Positions 16,189 through 24,743 are shown, counted from the first letter of the stretch. The stretch: 64,000 bases of DNA from an uncultured Bacteroidales bacterium (GCA_900318245.1 ONJT01000002.1:1-64000), one strand, 5' to 3'. Notes: generated by a model not told the origin, from the sequence alone. Numbers and translations are program-made.

Positions 16189-17841
16189 ATGCAGAAACAT
16201 TATCTACATTACCTCACCGACGTCATGTCGCATCAATGGAATGATGCGGCATTGACGGATTATGGTGAGGAACACGAGTACACCTTTGGAGAACTGGCCG
16301 CCGAGATGCTTCGCCTTCATGCGCTCTTTGAGCAATTAGGTTTGAAACGCGGCGATAAGGTCGCTCTGGCAGGCCGTAACTGCGCCAACTGGGCGGTAGC
16401 GTACCTCGCTATCGCGGCGTACGAGGGCGTGTGCGTATCGATCCTGCAGGACTTCACGGCAGAGGACATCGCGCACTTGCTCGACCACTCCGACAGTGAC
16501 CTGCTGTTCGTCGGTCCGTATGTATGGAAAGAGTTGCAAAACCAGACGCTGCCCAAACGTCTCAAGGCTGCTCTTTCACTGGAAGACTGGCGTATCTTGT
16601 ACCGAGGTAAGGACTTAAAGGACATCACCGACGAGGCCTTCACAGCCAATTGGGATAAAGCCTTCAAGGCTAAGTATCCCCATGGCATCAAACCCGAAGA
16701 CATTCATTTTTCGGCAGACGAGAACAACCTCGCGCTCATCAACTATACTTCCGGCTCGACCGGCAGTCCGAAGGGCGTCATGCTCAATGGACGTTCGATA
16801 AGCAATAATATCGAGGTGGGCATGAAAATGCTGCCCGTAGATCCGGGTCAACGTCTCGTATCCATGTTGCCTCTGGCTCACATGTTCGGTCAAGTATGCG
16901 AACTGCTCTACCCGCTCTGCAGCGGCACGCATATCTATTTCCTGACCAAGAGCCCGACGCCGTCTATTCTGCTCAAAGCGCTAAGCGACGTGCAGCCGTA
17001 CCTGGTGGTCACCGTGCCGCTTGTCATAGAGAAGATTTACAAGAAGAACCTCGACCCGCTGCTCAGCAAACGGATTATTCGCATGTTCTGGCATACACCG
17101 ATCATCAGCACAATCCTCAAGAGTCGCGTCAAGAAAGGTCTGCGGAGCGCCTTCGGCGGCAAGTTGCGGTATTTCATCTGCGGCGGTGCGGCGATGAACC
17201 CCATCGTGGAGAAATGTCTCATGGATATCCATTTCCCCCTCTCTATCGGCTATGGAATGACGGAATGCGGGCCGCTTATCGGAGGTAACCCACCGAGGTA
17301 CTTCAAGGCCCGTACGGGAGGTGTTCCGGTGATGAACATGGAAGTCAAGATCGATCAGCCTAACTCTGCCGGAATAGGCGAGATTCTTGTCAAAGGCGAG
17401 AATGTCATGCTCGGCTACTACAAGAACCCGGAGGCTACAAACGCTGCTTTTACGGAAGATGGCTGGATGCGTACCGGCGACTTGGGACGTCTGGATAAGA
17501 AGAAGAATATCTACATCAAGGGACGCTGTAAGACCATGTTCCTCGGTGCGTCGGGCCAGAATATCTACCCCGAGGAGATCGAGGACAAGCTGAATAACCA
17601 ACAGGCGGTCGGTGAGTCTTTGATTGTAGAGCGCGAAGGCAAACTCGTCGCCCTTGTCTTCCCGGATGAGACGCTCACGAAGCGAATGACGCTGGAGGAG
17701 GTACAGAAGATCATGAAAGAGAACCTCGAGAAACTCAACCACCTCATCCCGTCCTACAGCAAGGTCTCGAATATTGAGGTGCAGGACAAACCCTTCGAGC
17801 ACACCCCGAAGAAATCCATTAAGCGATTCTTGTATAAGTGA
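16189..17841 (+). CDS. AMP-dependent acyl-CoA ligase 2
   Basis: A 550-residue paralogue of the preceding enzyme with the same motif order (YTSGSTGSPKGVMLNG, GYGMTECGPLIGG, GWMRTGDLGRLDKKKNIYI). Both proteins begin with an (H)YL-YL-(D) block and end in RSIKRYLYQ / KSIKRFLYK, so this is a tandem duplication that has since diverged. Different chain-length preference is likely. A bidirectional terminator follows. Confidence 0.93.
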   Translation: MQKHYLHYLTDVMSHQWNDAALTDYGEEHEYTFGELAAEMLRLHALFEQLGLKRGDKVALAGRNCANWAVAYLAIAAYEGVCVSILQDFTAEDIAHLLDHSDSDLLFVGPYVWKELQNQTLPKRLKAALSLEDWRILYRGKDLKDITDEAFTANWDKAFKAKYPHGIKPEDIHFSADENNLALINYTSGSTGSPKGVMLNGRSISNNIEVGMKMLPVDPGQRLVSMLPLAHMFGQVCELLYPLCSGTHIYFLTKSPTPSILLKALSDVQPYLVVTVPLVIEKIYKKNLDPLLSKRIIRMFWHTPIISTILKSRVKKGLRSAFGGKLRYFICGGAAMNPIVEKCLMDIHFPLSIGYGMTECGPLIGGNPPRYFKARTGGVPVMNMEVKIDQPNSAGIGEILVKGENVMLGYYKNPEATNAAFTEDGWMRTGDLGRLDKKKNIYIKGRCKTMFLGASGQNIYPEEIEDKLNNQQAVGESLIVEREGKLVALVFPDETLTKRMTLEEVQKIMKENLEKLNHLIPSYSKVSNIEVQDKPFEHTPKKSIKRFLYK

Positions 17842-17856
17842 TGCGTGTAGGCGCAT

Positions 17857-17889
17857 AAAAAAAGCGGAGCTCCAAGCCCCGCTTTTTTT
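17857..17889. terminator. Bidirectional terminator
   Basis: A-run (17857-17863), stem GCGG with CCGC, T-run (17883-17889). It serves the acyl-CoA ligase operon on the plus strand and murA on the minus strand. Confidence 0.9.
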
Positions 17890-19195
17890 ATTCCTCTCGC
17901 TTAATCTTGGCCCCGATGGCATTGAGACGGTGCTCGATGTCTTCGTAACCGCGGTCAATCTGGTCGATATGATCAATCTTGCTGGTGCCTTCGGCACTCA
18001 TGGCAGCGATAAGCATGGCGATACCTGCACGGATATCAGGGCTGGTCATGTTATTGGGTTTGAGCTGTCGCTGATGGTCATGGCCGACTACCACTGCCCT
18101 GTGCGGGTCGCAGAGGATGATTTGCGCACCCATATCGATCAGTTTGTCCACGAAGAACAGACGCGACTCGAACATCTTCTGGTGAATCAGCACGGTGCCT
18201 TTGGCTTGCGTAGCCACGACCAGCAGCACAGACAGCAAGTCCGGCGTGAGTCCGGGCCACGGAGCATCTGCAACCGTGAGGATGGAACCGTCGAGGAAGG
18301 ACTCTATCTGGTAGTGTTCCTGGGCAGGGATGATGATGTCATCGCCGTCCACGTCAATGCGGATACCAAGCCGACGGAAGGCGTCCGGGATGATACCGAG
18401 GTCGCGATATCCGACATTCCGGATACGCAGTTCAGAGCCGGTGATGGCAGCCATGCCGATAAATGAACCCACTTCAATCATATCCGGCAGGAGCGTGTGT
18501 TGCGCACCGTGGAGTTCACGTACGCCTTCTATCGTCAGGAGGTTAGACCCTACTCCACTAATCTTCGCGCCCATGTTATTGAGCAACTTGCACAGTTGCT
18601 GCAGGTACGGTTCGCAGGCAGCATTGTAGATCGTCGTTGTTCCTTCGGCAAGTACAGACGCCATGATGATATTCGCTGTTCCGGTCACAGACGCCTCGTC
18701 AAGGAGCATATACGTGCCTTTGAGTTGCTTGCCCTCAAAACGGTATGCCAACAACTCTTGATCATACTTAAAGGTTGCACCGAGGTTCACCATTCCCTGA
18801 AAATGGGTATCGAGACGACGGCGGCCGATCTTGTCTCCGCCGGGTTTGGCATAGGTCACCTCGCCCAGACGCGCCAAAAGCGGACCAATGAGCATGACCG
18901 AGCCGCGCAGCTTATTGCACTTAGCGAGGAAATCCTTGCTGCGCAGATACGCCGTGTCGAGGTTGCGGGCGGTGAAGGCGTACTTGCCTTTCGCGAGTTT
19001 CTCTACCGTCACGCCGATAGACGCGAGCAAGTCGATGAGGTTATTGACATCAAGGATGTCAGGCAGGTTGTTGATGACTACCGTCTCCTTGGTGAGCAAC
19101 ACGGCGCAGAGCACTTGAAGTGCTTCGTTCTTCGCGCCTTGCGGGGTGATGGAACCATGCAGTTTATGTCCTCCTTCGATTACAAATGTAGCCAT
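17888..19195 (-). CDS. murA: UDP-GlcNAc 1-carboxyvinyltransferase MurA
   Basis: A 435-residue enolpyruvyl transferase for the first committed step of peptidoglycan synthesis. GAKNEALQVLCAVLL is at residues 20-34 and the catalytic loop reads PGGDKIGRRRLDTH: the residue at the place of the classical active-site Cys (E. coli Cys115) is Asp121. That substitution is known in mycobacteria and chlamydiae and makes the enzyme insensitive to fosfomycin. I chose the ATG at 19195; the frame is open further upstream into murB, but that extension is not MurA-like. One base separates it from the murB stop. Confidence 0.96.
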   Translation of the reverse strand: MATFVIEGGHKLHGSITPQGAKNEALQVLCAVLLTKETVVINNLPDILDVNNLIDLLASIGVTVEKLAKGKYAFTARNLDTAYLRSKDFLAKCNKLRGSVMLIGPLLARLGEVTYAKPGGDKIGRRRLDTHFQGMVNLGATFKYDQELLAYRFEGKQLKGTYMLLDEASVTGTANIIMASVLAEGTTTIYNAACEPYLQQLCKLLNNMGAKISGVGSNLLTIEGVRELHGAQHTLLPDMIEVGSFIGMAAITGSELRIRNVGYRDLGIIPDAFRRLGIRIDVDGDDIIIPAQEHYQIESFLDGSILTVADAPWPGLTPDLLSVLLVVATQAKGTVLIHQKMFESRLFFVDKLIDMGAQIILCDPHRAVVVGHDHQRQLKPNNMTSPDIRAGIAMLIAAMSAEGTSKIDHIDQIDRGYEDIEHRLNAIGAKIKREE

Positions 19196-19196
19196 A

Positions 19197-20126
19197 TTAG
19201 ATGTAGTTAACTTCGGGGTTAATGGTGATATTGAATTTCTCTTTAACGCTCGCGCTGACGGCTGCCGCGAGGTCGATGATGTCTTGTGCGGTAGCATTGT
19301 TCGCATTGACGATGACCAGCGGTTGCTTAGACCATACCTGCGCGCCGCCGAGCGTCTTGCCTTTCCATCCGCATTGCTCGATGAGCCATGCAGCAGGAAT
19401 CTTCACGCCTTGCGGTGTCTCGAAATGCGGCATGTCGGGATAGAGTTTGAGCAGTTCGTTCGCTTGCTCTTCCGGCACAAAGGGATTCATGAAGAACGAA
19501 CCCGCCGACCCCACTTCGCCGACTTTCGGCAACTTGCCGTTACGGGTCTCAATAATCTCTTCGCGGGTCTTGGTCGCATCGCCGGGCTTCACTCTATACA
19601 CCACCGACGTGACGATATATTTGCCTTTGAGTTCGTGTTTGAAGGCGCTGTCGCGGTAGCCGAACTTACACTCCTCATTCGTAAAGACGCGCTCCTCGAG
19701 CGTCTCCACATCCAGCGTATAGACGCGCTCTATCACATCTTTGGCCTCGCAACCATACGCGCCGACATTCTGAACGGCCGACGCACCCACTTCGCCCGGG
19801 ATGAGACTCAGTTTTTCCATGCCGCTGTAGTTCATGTCGGTCAGTTGGGCAATGAGGTCGTCCAATCTTAGACCATTCTGCGCCTCTACCGTCTCGTCAT
19901 CTAGGAACTTCGCCCGCGCCATGCCGGAATGCAGAATAACTCCGTCGAAGTCCTTGGTAAACAGCAAGTTAGAACCCTGCCCGATATGCAGAATCCGTTC
20001 ACCTTTATGCTCCTTCAGCACTTGACGCAACTCATCCAACGAGTAGTACTCGATGAACAACCGCGCCTTGGCGTCGATGCCGAAGGTATTATAAGGCAGC
20101 AAAGATATGTTAGATACAGCACGCAT
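19197..20126 (-). CDS. murB: UDP-N-acetylenolpyruvoylglucosamine reductase MurB
   Basis: A 309-residue FAD enzyme that reduces the MurA product to UDP-MurNAc. The N-terminus SNISLLPYNTFGIDAKARLF is typical; the FAD-binding block IGQGSNLLF, the region VGASAVQNVGAYGCE, and the catalytic serine and asparagine in GSAGSFFMNPFV are visible. I chose the ATG at 20126, inside the end of nadE (17-base overlap). nadE-murB-murA form one transcript. Confidence 0.95.
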   Translation of the reverse strand: MRAVSNISLLPYNTFGIDAKARLFIEYYSLDELRQVLKEHKGERILHIGQGSNLLFTKDFDGVILHSGMARAKFLDDETVEAQNGLRLDDLIAQLTDMNYSGMEKLSLIPGEVGASAVQNVGAYGCEAKDVIERVYTLDVETLEERVFTNEECKFGYRDSAFKHELKGKYIVTSVVYRVKPGDATKTREEIIETRNGKLPKVGEVGSAGSFFMNPFVPEEQANELLKLYPDMPHFETPQGVKIPAAWLIEQCGWKGKTLGGAQVWSKQPLVIVNANNATAQDIIDLAAAVSASVKEKFNITINPEVNYI

Positions 20127-22041
20127 CGCTTGGCATTCTCCAGTCCCCGCGGGGAGATAATGAAACAGAAACAACTTTCGGCCCGTCGGGCATACAACTG
20201 CGCTTGAACTGCTGGGTGCAGAAACGGCGCATGAAGGTGTTCAACCACTTATCGATGGTTGCCTCGTCGTATTGGTCTTCGAAGGCCTGGCAAGCCATAT
20301 AACGGATCTTCTCACGGGTGAAACCGTAGCGCAGGAAATAATAGATGAAGAAATCATGCAGGTCGTACGGGCCTACTTTGTCCTCGGTTTTCTGCGCTAT
20401 CTCGCCGTGATCATCCGTCGGCAGCAGTTCCGGCGATACCGGTGTATCCACGATATCCAACAGGATCTCGCGAAGCGGTTCGCTATACATATTCTCCGCC
20501 GCATAACCGACAAGGAAACGCACGAGGGTCTTGGGAATACCGGTATTGATGCCGTACATCGACATCTGGTCGCCGTTGTAAGTACACCATCCGAGGGCTA
20601 ACTCACTCAGGTCACCGGTGCCGACCACGAGTCCGTTCAACTCATTGGCGAGGTCCATAAGGATTAAGGTACGTATACGCGCCTGCGCGTTCTCATAGGT
20701 CACGTCATGGACATCCATGTTATGCGCTATGTCGTTGAGGTGTTGCGTTGTGACGTCGCAGATAGAGATCTCGCGATGGGTGATGCCCAACTCGCTCATA
20801 AGGTGCAACGCGTTCTGGTATGTGCGGTCGCTTGTTCCGAAGCCGGGCATCGTCACGCCGACGATGCGCTCGCGGTCATAGCCTAAAAGATCCGCTGTCT
20901 GAACGCATACCAACAAGGCCAGCGTACTGTCCAAGCCGCCGGAGATACCCAGCACAAGGGTCTTTGCGTGCGTGTGTTCCCAACGACGAGCCAAGCCGTT
21001 CGTCTGGATAGAGAAAGTGTCCAGGCAGTACTGGTCTTCCTCTCCTTTATTTGGCAGGAACGGCAACGCCGAGAAATGACGGTGTAGCGGCTCGGTCATC
21101 TGCTCTTCGCGCTCTATCGGAGCCACGTTGATATGACGGTAGTGACCGGATTTATCTTTGGTAAAGTTCGTGTTGCGCTGACGGTCGGTACGCAAACGCT
21201 CGACATCTATCTCCTGGATATTCATCGTGCTCTCACGCTGGAAACGCTCGCCCTCGCAAAGCATCGTGCCGTTCTCGGCGATGTAGGTACTGCCGGAGAA
21301 AACGACATCTGTCGTGGACTCGCCTACGCCCGAAGAAGTGTATATATAGCCGCAATGAACACGGGCACTCTGCTGTGTGATCATCTGACGACGGAAAGCG
21401 TGCTTGCCAACGATGCAGTTGCTGCTCGACAGGTTAAAGACCAGCTCCGCGCCTTGGATGGCCAATTGGGTCGAAGGAGGTAACGGCGACCACAGGTCTT
21501 CACATATCTCCACGCCGAAAGTGTAGTTACGGGTGGTGAAAAGCAAATCTGTGCCAAAAGGTACTTCTCCACTCCATATCTCTATCTTCGGAATACGCGG
21601 AGCAATACCGCCGGGTGTGAACTCACGGGCTGCACGCCCCGATGTGAACCAGCGTTTCTCGTAGAACTCACCCGTGTTCGGGAGGTTCACTTTCGGAACA
21701 ACACCCATCACTTCGCCGTCCGTCATCACGAAGGCGCAGTTGAAGAGATCGTTGTCCACTTTCAGCGGAGCACCGACAAGCACGATGATTGCCTTGCCGC
21801 GCGTGTAGTCGCAAAGACTTTCCAACTCGCGCAGCGCGCTATGTTGCAGGGCTTGCGTGAAGAAAAGGTCCGCGCAGGTATAGCCTGTTATACTCAATTC
21901 CGGGAAGCATATTACTTCCACGCCTTCAGCGATTGCTTCGTCAATCTGCAAACGAATCTGCTCAGCGTTGAACTTACAATCCGCTACACGCATAGTCGGC
22001 ACTGCCGCCGCCACACGCACAAATCCCAAATTGGTTTCCAT
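20110..22041 (-). CDS. nadE: Glutamine-dependent NAD+ synthetase
   Basis: A 643-residue two-domain enzyme. The N-terminal nitrilase-like glutaminase has its Glu in FPELSITGYTCADLFF and its Cys in NLSSSNCIVGKHAFRR; the C-terminal ATP-dependent synthetase has the pyrophosphatase loop LGISGGLDSTLAL near residue 370. Ammonia made in the first domain amidates deamido-NAD in the second. The start METNLGFVRVAAAVPTMRVA is chosen at 22041, 20 bases after the promoter's -7 box. Confidence 0.96.
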   Translation of the reverse strand: METNLGFVRVAAAVPTMRVADCKFNAEQIRLQIDEAIAEGVEVICFPELSITGYTCADLFFTQALQHSALRELESLCDYTRGKAIIVLVGAPLKVDNDLFNCAFVMTDGEVMGVVPKVNLPNTGEFYEKRWFTSGRAAREFTPGGIAPRIPKIEIWSGEVPFGTDLLFTTRNYTFGVEICEDLWSPLPPSTQLAIQGAELVFNLSSSNCIVGKHAFRRQMITQQSARVHCGYIYTSSGVGESTTDVVFSGSTYIAENGTMLCEGERFQRESTMNIQEIDVERLRTDRQRNTNFTKDKSGHYRHINVAPIEREEQMTEPLHRHFSALPFLPNKGEEDQYCLDTFSIQTNGLARRWEHTHAKTLVLGISGGLDSTLALLVCVQTADLLGYDRERIVGVTMPGFGTSDRTYQNALHLMSELGITHREISICDVTTQHLNDIAHNMDVHDVTYENAQARIRTLILMDLANELNGLVVGTGDLSELALGWCTYNGDQMSMYGINTGIPKTLVRFLVGYAAENMYSEPLREILLDIVDTPVSPELLPTDDHGEIAQKTEDKVGPYDLHDFFIYYFLRYGFTREKIRYMACQAFEDQYDEATIDKWLNTFMRRFCTQQFKRSCMPDGPKVVSVSLSPRGDWRMPSDACCI

Positions 22042-22049
22042 ATTCAAAC

Positions 22050-22092
22050 AATTTTGCGGCGCAAAATTACACAAAAAAAATGATATATGCAA
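22050..22092 (-). promoter_or_regulatory. Promoter of nadE-murB-murA
   Basis: On the minus strand: -33 TTGCATATATCA (22092-22081) and -7 TAATTTTG (22069-22062). The -7 box is one arm of AATTTTGC-GGC-GCAAAATT (22050-22068). Confidence 0.8.
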
Positions 22093-22127
22093 ATGTTTTG
22101 CATTTTTGCGACAATTTTTCACTTTTA

Positions 22128-22171
22128 TTTGCATATATAAAAAATTTTCTGTACCTTTGCAGCCGCAAAGG
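22128..22171 (+). promoter_or_regulatory. Promoter of the DUF3791/DUF3990 module
   Basis: -33 TTTGCATATA (22128-22137), -7 TACCTTTG (22152-22159), inverted repeat CCTTTGC-AGCC-GCAAAGG (22154-22171). Bases 22152-22174 are identical to the MNT promoter region at 6848-6870. Confidence 0.8.
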
Positions 22172-22186
22172 TTAAACAATACCATT

Positions 22187-22402
22187 ATGAGCAAGTATGA
22201 AATTCCATTTTTGACGAGTGCGATACAGGCGTTTGCGAACAGGTTTGCCATGACACGGCAAGCTGCCTTCCGCTATTTGCAACAATACAAAGCACTTGCA
22301 TTCTTGATGGAGTTCTACGACGTAGAGCATCTGCAATCGATGGACGACACCATTGATGATATGCTCATCGTCTGTCGCAAAAACGGGGGAACACTGGCAT
22401 GA
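22187..22402 (+). CDS. DUF3791 family small protein
   Basis: A 71-residue protein with the DUF3791 character: an N-terminal helix, YLQQYKALAFLMEFYDVEH, then QSMDDTIDDMLIVCRKNGG. Proteins of this family are found beside DUF3990 genes. First gene of a three-gene unit; its stop overlaps the next ATG by four bases. It could be an antitoxin or accessory factor, which is inferred from context only. A second member starts at 63892. Confidence 0.75.
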   Translation: MSKYEIPFLTSAIQAFANRFAMTRQAAFRYLQQYKALAFLMEFYDVEHLQSMDDTIDDMLIVCRKNGGTLA

Positions 22403-22887
22403 TACTTTTCCACGGCACGAATACAGACATAGAGAAGATAGATCTTTCTCGCAGCCTAAATCATAAGGACTTCGGCAAAGGTTTCTACCTCACGGATTCG
22501 CGTGATACGGCCATTCGTATGGCTACCAAGAAAGCGCATCTTTTCGGTGGCAAAGCAACGCTTATCAGTTATGAGTTCGATGAATCGGCTTTGCATTCGG
22601 ACTTAAAAGTCAAAGCCTTTCCAGAGAGAGCAAGTGTAGAATGGTTTGTCTTTGTGGATGCCAACCGCGATCGCGCTAACACATTGCCGATACACGATTA
22701 TGATATTATTGTCGGACCGATTGCTGATGATGGTGTAGTTCTGCAAATTACTCGTTATCGGGAAAATATCTACTCCGCTGAGGAGGCCGCAAAAGGTCTT
22801 CAAGACAAATTCCTTGACCAGCAATATTATTTCGGCACAGAAAAAGCTTTGCACTATCTCAAAAAATCAAAAGTACAAATACTATGA
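22399..22887 (+). CDS. DUF3990 protein, ADP-ribosyltransferase-like
   Basis: A 162-residue protein that begins LFHGTNTDIEKIDL, followed by DFGKGFYLTDSRDTA and later FPERASVEWFVFV. The order His (HGT), Tyr (GFYLT) and Glu fits an H-Y-E type ADP-ribosyltransferase fold as in DUF3990/DUF3990-like toxins. The family is annotated as a domain of unknown function; toxin activity is inferred from the fold signature and the tight three-gene unit with ATGA overlaps on both sides. Confidence 0.75.
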   Translation: MILFHGTNTDIEKIDLSRSLNHKDFGKGFYLTDSRDTAIRMATKKAHLFGGKATLISYEFDESALHSDLKVKAFPERASVEWFVFVDANRDRANTLPIHDYDIIVGPIADDGVVLQITRYRENIYSAEEAAKGLQDKFLDQQYYFGTEKALHYLKKSKVQIL

Positions 22888-23099
22888 TGCAGGCAAATCA
22901 TCATCAAATAGCGACTTACTTGACCGACTATGCCTTGAGCGAGTTGGTTCGTTACGTCATGGAGGATACCGGCTGCAATCTGGAGCAAGCCATGGAGCGA
23001 GTTTATAACTCCTCGCTGATGCCTGCATTACAAGATGAAGAAAACGAACTCTATGTTCAAAGTCCTGCATATCTCTATGAGATGATGAAAGGACAATAA
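22884..23099 (+). CDS. Small protein of DUF3791/DUF3990 module
   Basis: A 71-residue acidic helical protein; the pattern ending YVQSPAYLYEMMKGQ is common in short proteins coded directly after DUF3990 genes in Bacteroidales and Firmicutes. No named domain is known to me. It overlaps the DUF3990 stop by four bases. The pseudoknot element begins six bases after its stop. A regulatory or antitoxin role is possible. Confidence 0.65.
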   Translation: MMQANHHQIATYLTDYALSELVRYVMEDTGCNLEQAMERVYNSSLMPALQDEENELYVQSPAYLYEMMKGQ

Positions 23100-23105
23100 A
23101 AATAC

Positions 23106-23135
23106 TGCTGGCACCGACAGCGTAAAAAAGCGGTG
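23106..23135 (+). ncRNA. Conserved H-type pseudoknot, copy 2
   Basis: Stem 1 GCTG (23107-23110) with CAGC (23118-23121), extendable by a T-G pair; stem 2 CACCG (23112-23116) with CGGTG (23131-23135); A-rich connector TAAAAAAG (23123-23130). Relative to copies 1 and 3, stem 2 has changed in three pairs with complementarity kept, while the connector and stem 1 are conserved. Confidence 0.65.
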
Positions 23136-23169
23136 ACATATTGAATATTCGCGTTTGCGATTTATTCGG

Positions 23170-23279
23170 TAATCCAAAATGTGAGAAGTTTTGAGAATAC
23201 TACACTGATAAATCGGCAAGTGCCCACATAGTGGGCGTTGCTTGTTTGTAGTATAGGCCTTTCTCACAGCCTTGGATTA
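23170..23279 (+). ncRNA. Long nested hairpin in leader, copy 2
   Basis: Stems: TAATCCAA/TTGGATTA (23170-23177 with 23272-23279), TGTGAGAA/TTCTCACA (23180-23187 with 23261-23268), ATACTACA/TGTAGTAT (23197-23204 with 23247-23254), CAAG/CTTG (23217-23220 with 23241-23244) and GCCCAC-ATA-GTGGGC (23222-23236). No sequence similarity to copy 1, but the same architecture. The next ATG is 49 bases downstream. Confidence 0.8.
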
Positions 23280-23328
23280 AATAAGGAACGTCCATTTTTT
23301 TTGTATAACCATTAAATAATTAATCATT

Positions 23329-23961
23329 ATGAAAAAATCTATCTTTGTTATCGCAGCCCTCTTTGCTGCCACATTTGCTGATGCACAGATTACTTTACTC
23401 CATGTTTGGGAAGGTCAAGCATCGGTAACTGTCAACCCTTATGCCAGTTTATATGGCTATGACTTTGAAGCTCCTTATCTCTATGATATGCAAGCAACTA
23501 ACGGCATCGTAAGATTATATAATAAGGATGACTTCTCCCTGTACAAAGCCGTTCAAACACCTCATACTGAGAGAGGCTTTGAGTGTTACCTTGTATCCAG
23601 AAACATTTTGACCACGGATAATAAGGTTTGTTTCGCGTTGGTAGATCAAGGAACAGGAACAAGTAATTCTATTTTCATTTATAATGAAGACGGACAATTA
23701 GTAACCACTCTTACAGGACAAACGCCTTTTTTAATAATGCTTAACGACACTTATTATCTACTCACTTATTCCTACTATTATAATGGGGGTGAAACAAAAT
23801 ATGAGACTCGCGTCTATTCTGTACCCGGTAATGGCGAATCCGGTCAAGACATATCTACTCCGGTAGCACCGCGCAACTCGCGTAAAGTCCTCAAAAAGGA
23901 CCAAGTTCTTGTTGAGAATGCAGACAAAACCTATACACTCCAGGGACAGGAGGTAAAGTAA
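23329..23961 (+). CDS. Exported protein with Bacteroidales C-terminal motif
   Basis: A 210-residue protein with a signal peptide (MKKSIFVIAALFAATFADAQ), a beta-rich middle with repeated short strands, and the tail RKVLKKDQVLVENADKTYTL followed by QGQEVK. That tail matches a short C-terminal motif found on many Bacteroidales secreted proteins (K-x-nGq-x-I-x-k-x-G-K-x-Y-x-x-x-G-Q). No enzymatic domain is recognised. The gene is AT-rich, follows the structured leader, and is closed by a terminator. Confidence 0.7.
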   Translation: MKKSIFVIAALFAATFADAQITLLHVWEGQASVTVNPYASLYGYDFEAPYLYDMQATNGIVRLYNKDDFSLYKAVQTPHTERGFECYLVSRNILTTDNKVCFALVDQGTGTSNSIFIYNEDGQLVTTLTGQTPFLIMLNDTYYLLTYSYYYNGGETKYETRVYSVPGNGESGQDISTPVAPRNSRKVLKKDQVLVENADKTYTLQGQEVK

Positions 23962-24008
23962 GAGCGCGGTCAAACAAATTGACCTGAATAATCCAAAAAC
24001 TTAATTTT

Positions 24009-24052
24009 AATGACATTTCCGAAGGCAAAAATTTGGAAATGTCATTTTTTTT
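24009..24052 (+). terminator. Terminator overlapping the next promoter
   Basis: Stem AATGACATTTCC (24009-24020) with GGAAATGTCATT (24035-24046), 12 bp, loop of 14, T-run to 24052. Confidence 0.85.
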
Positions 24053-24063
24053 GTGTACCTTTG
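24033..24063 (+). promoter_or_regulatory. Promoter inside a terminator arm
   Basis: TTGGAAATGTCA (24033-24044) resembles the -33 boxes of this window (TTGnnnATGTCA), with -7 TACCTTTG at 24056-24063. The right arm of the terminator supplies the -33 box. No complete gene is visible downstream until prfB, which has its own promoter. Confidence 0.6.
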
Positions 24064-24105
24064 CACTCGATTTCGGAATACACTGAGGCCCAACTAAAAG
24101 AGAAA

Positions 24106-24171
24106 ATGTGCGACTACGTGCGGCACGAGGTGAGCGAGATGCTAAAACGCGGCGAAGAAATTAAGCCGTAG
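24106..24171 (+). other. Possible gene remnant (21 codons)
   Basis: An ATG-started frame encodes MCDYVRHEVSEMLKRGEEIK and Pro; the frame is open backwards to the promoter without another ATG. It looks like the tail of a helical protein that lost its front. Weak evidence. Confidence 0.25.
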
Positions 24172-24196
24172 AAGAATAGAGATTAGCGTGTGGTTA

Positions 24197-24230
24197 GGGT
24201 GATCTTAGGCTGAGGAGCCTTTGATCACCC
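24197..24230. repeat. Perfect 34-base hairpin
   Basis: GGGTGATC-TT-AGGCT-GAGG-AGCCT-TT-GATCACCC. The outer 8 bp and inner 5 bp stems are separated by a symmetric TT/TT internal loop. It stands in the gap 23962-24805 just before palindrome island 2. Confidence 0.8.
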
Positions 24231-24287
24231 TTTCAGCACCCATTGAGCACCCTTTGGAACAAGGCGGAAACCTGCTGGAGAGGAGGA

Positions 24288-24718
24288 CGCGGATAGCATC
24301 CGCGACAACAAACAAAATAAAACGCGGGATATAATCCCGCATCAATAGACGAAACTCCCCTTAATAGTCAAAAAAAACAGAAACAGCACCGCAGGTAAAC
24401 GCCAATGCTACACTACGCATGGCTACACCCGCATTGAGCGCCTCGCGGGTGGGGCGGCATCTTTCGCGGCCTTAAGCAATAAGACGCTAATATGACGGAC
24501 GCGAGGGGCGAACATGGCGCAGCGGAGGAAAACAGCGAGGACTTTAGGCGACGGGAAGCGAGGGAGCGCCAACGAGGCGGTAATCCGCCTACACCGCAGT
24601 TCCAAAAACGGCCGTAAAATGCGACCGAAATGCACTATGTTCCGTGCCCGTTTATGCCCTCCGTGTGCAAGCACCCGAGTGCGCAACCGTACCCGTAACA
24701 ATAGAATAAAATTCTATT
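24288..24718. repeat. Palindromic repeat island 2
   Basis: Members of the arm-AT-NNN-AT-arm family: CGCGGATAGCATCCGCG (24288-24304), GCGGGATATAATCCCGC (24324-24340, followed by ATCAATAGACGAAACTCCCC) and AATAGAATAAAATTCTATT (24700-24718). Between them lie GGTAAACGCC, ACACCCGCATTGAGC and ACGCGAGG-type segments shared with islands 1 and 3, and GGCGGTAATCCGCC near 24575. No gene is supported in this stretch. Confidence 0.85.
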
Positions 24719-24743
24719 TTGCCAAAATTTTTCGCTCTAAAAC

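Noticed and set aside
22042-22251. N-terminal extension of nadE
   Set aside because: The open frame crosses both divergent promoters; the NadE start motif begins at 22041.
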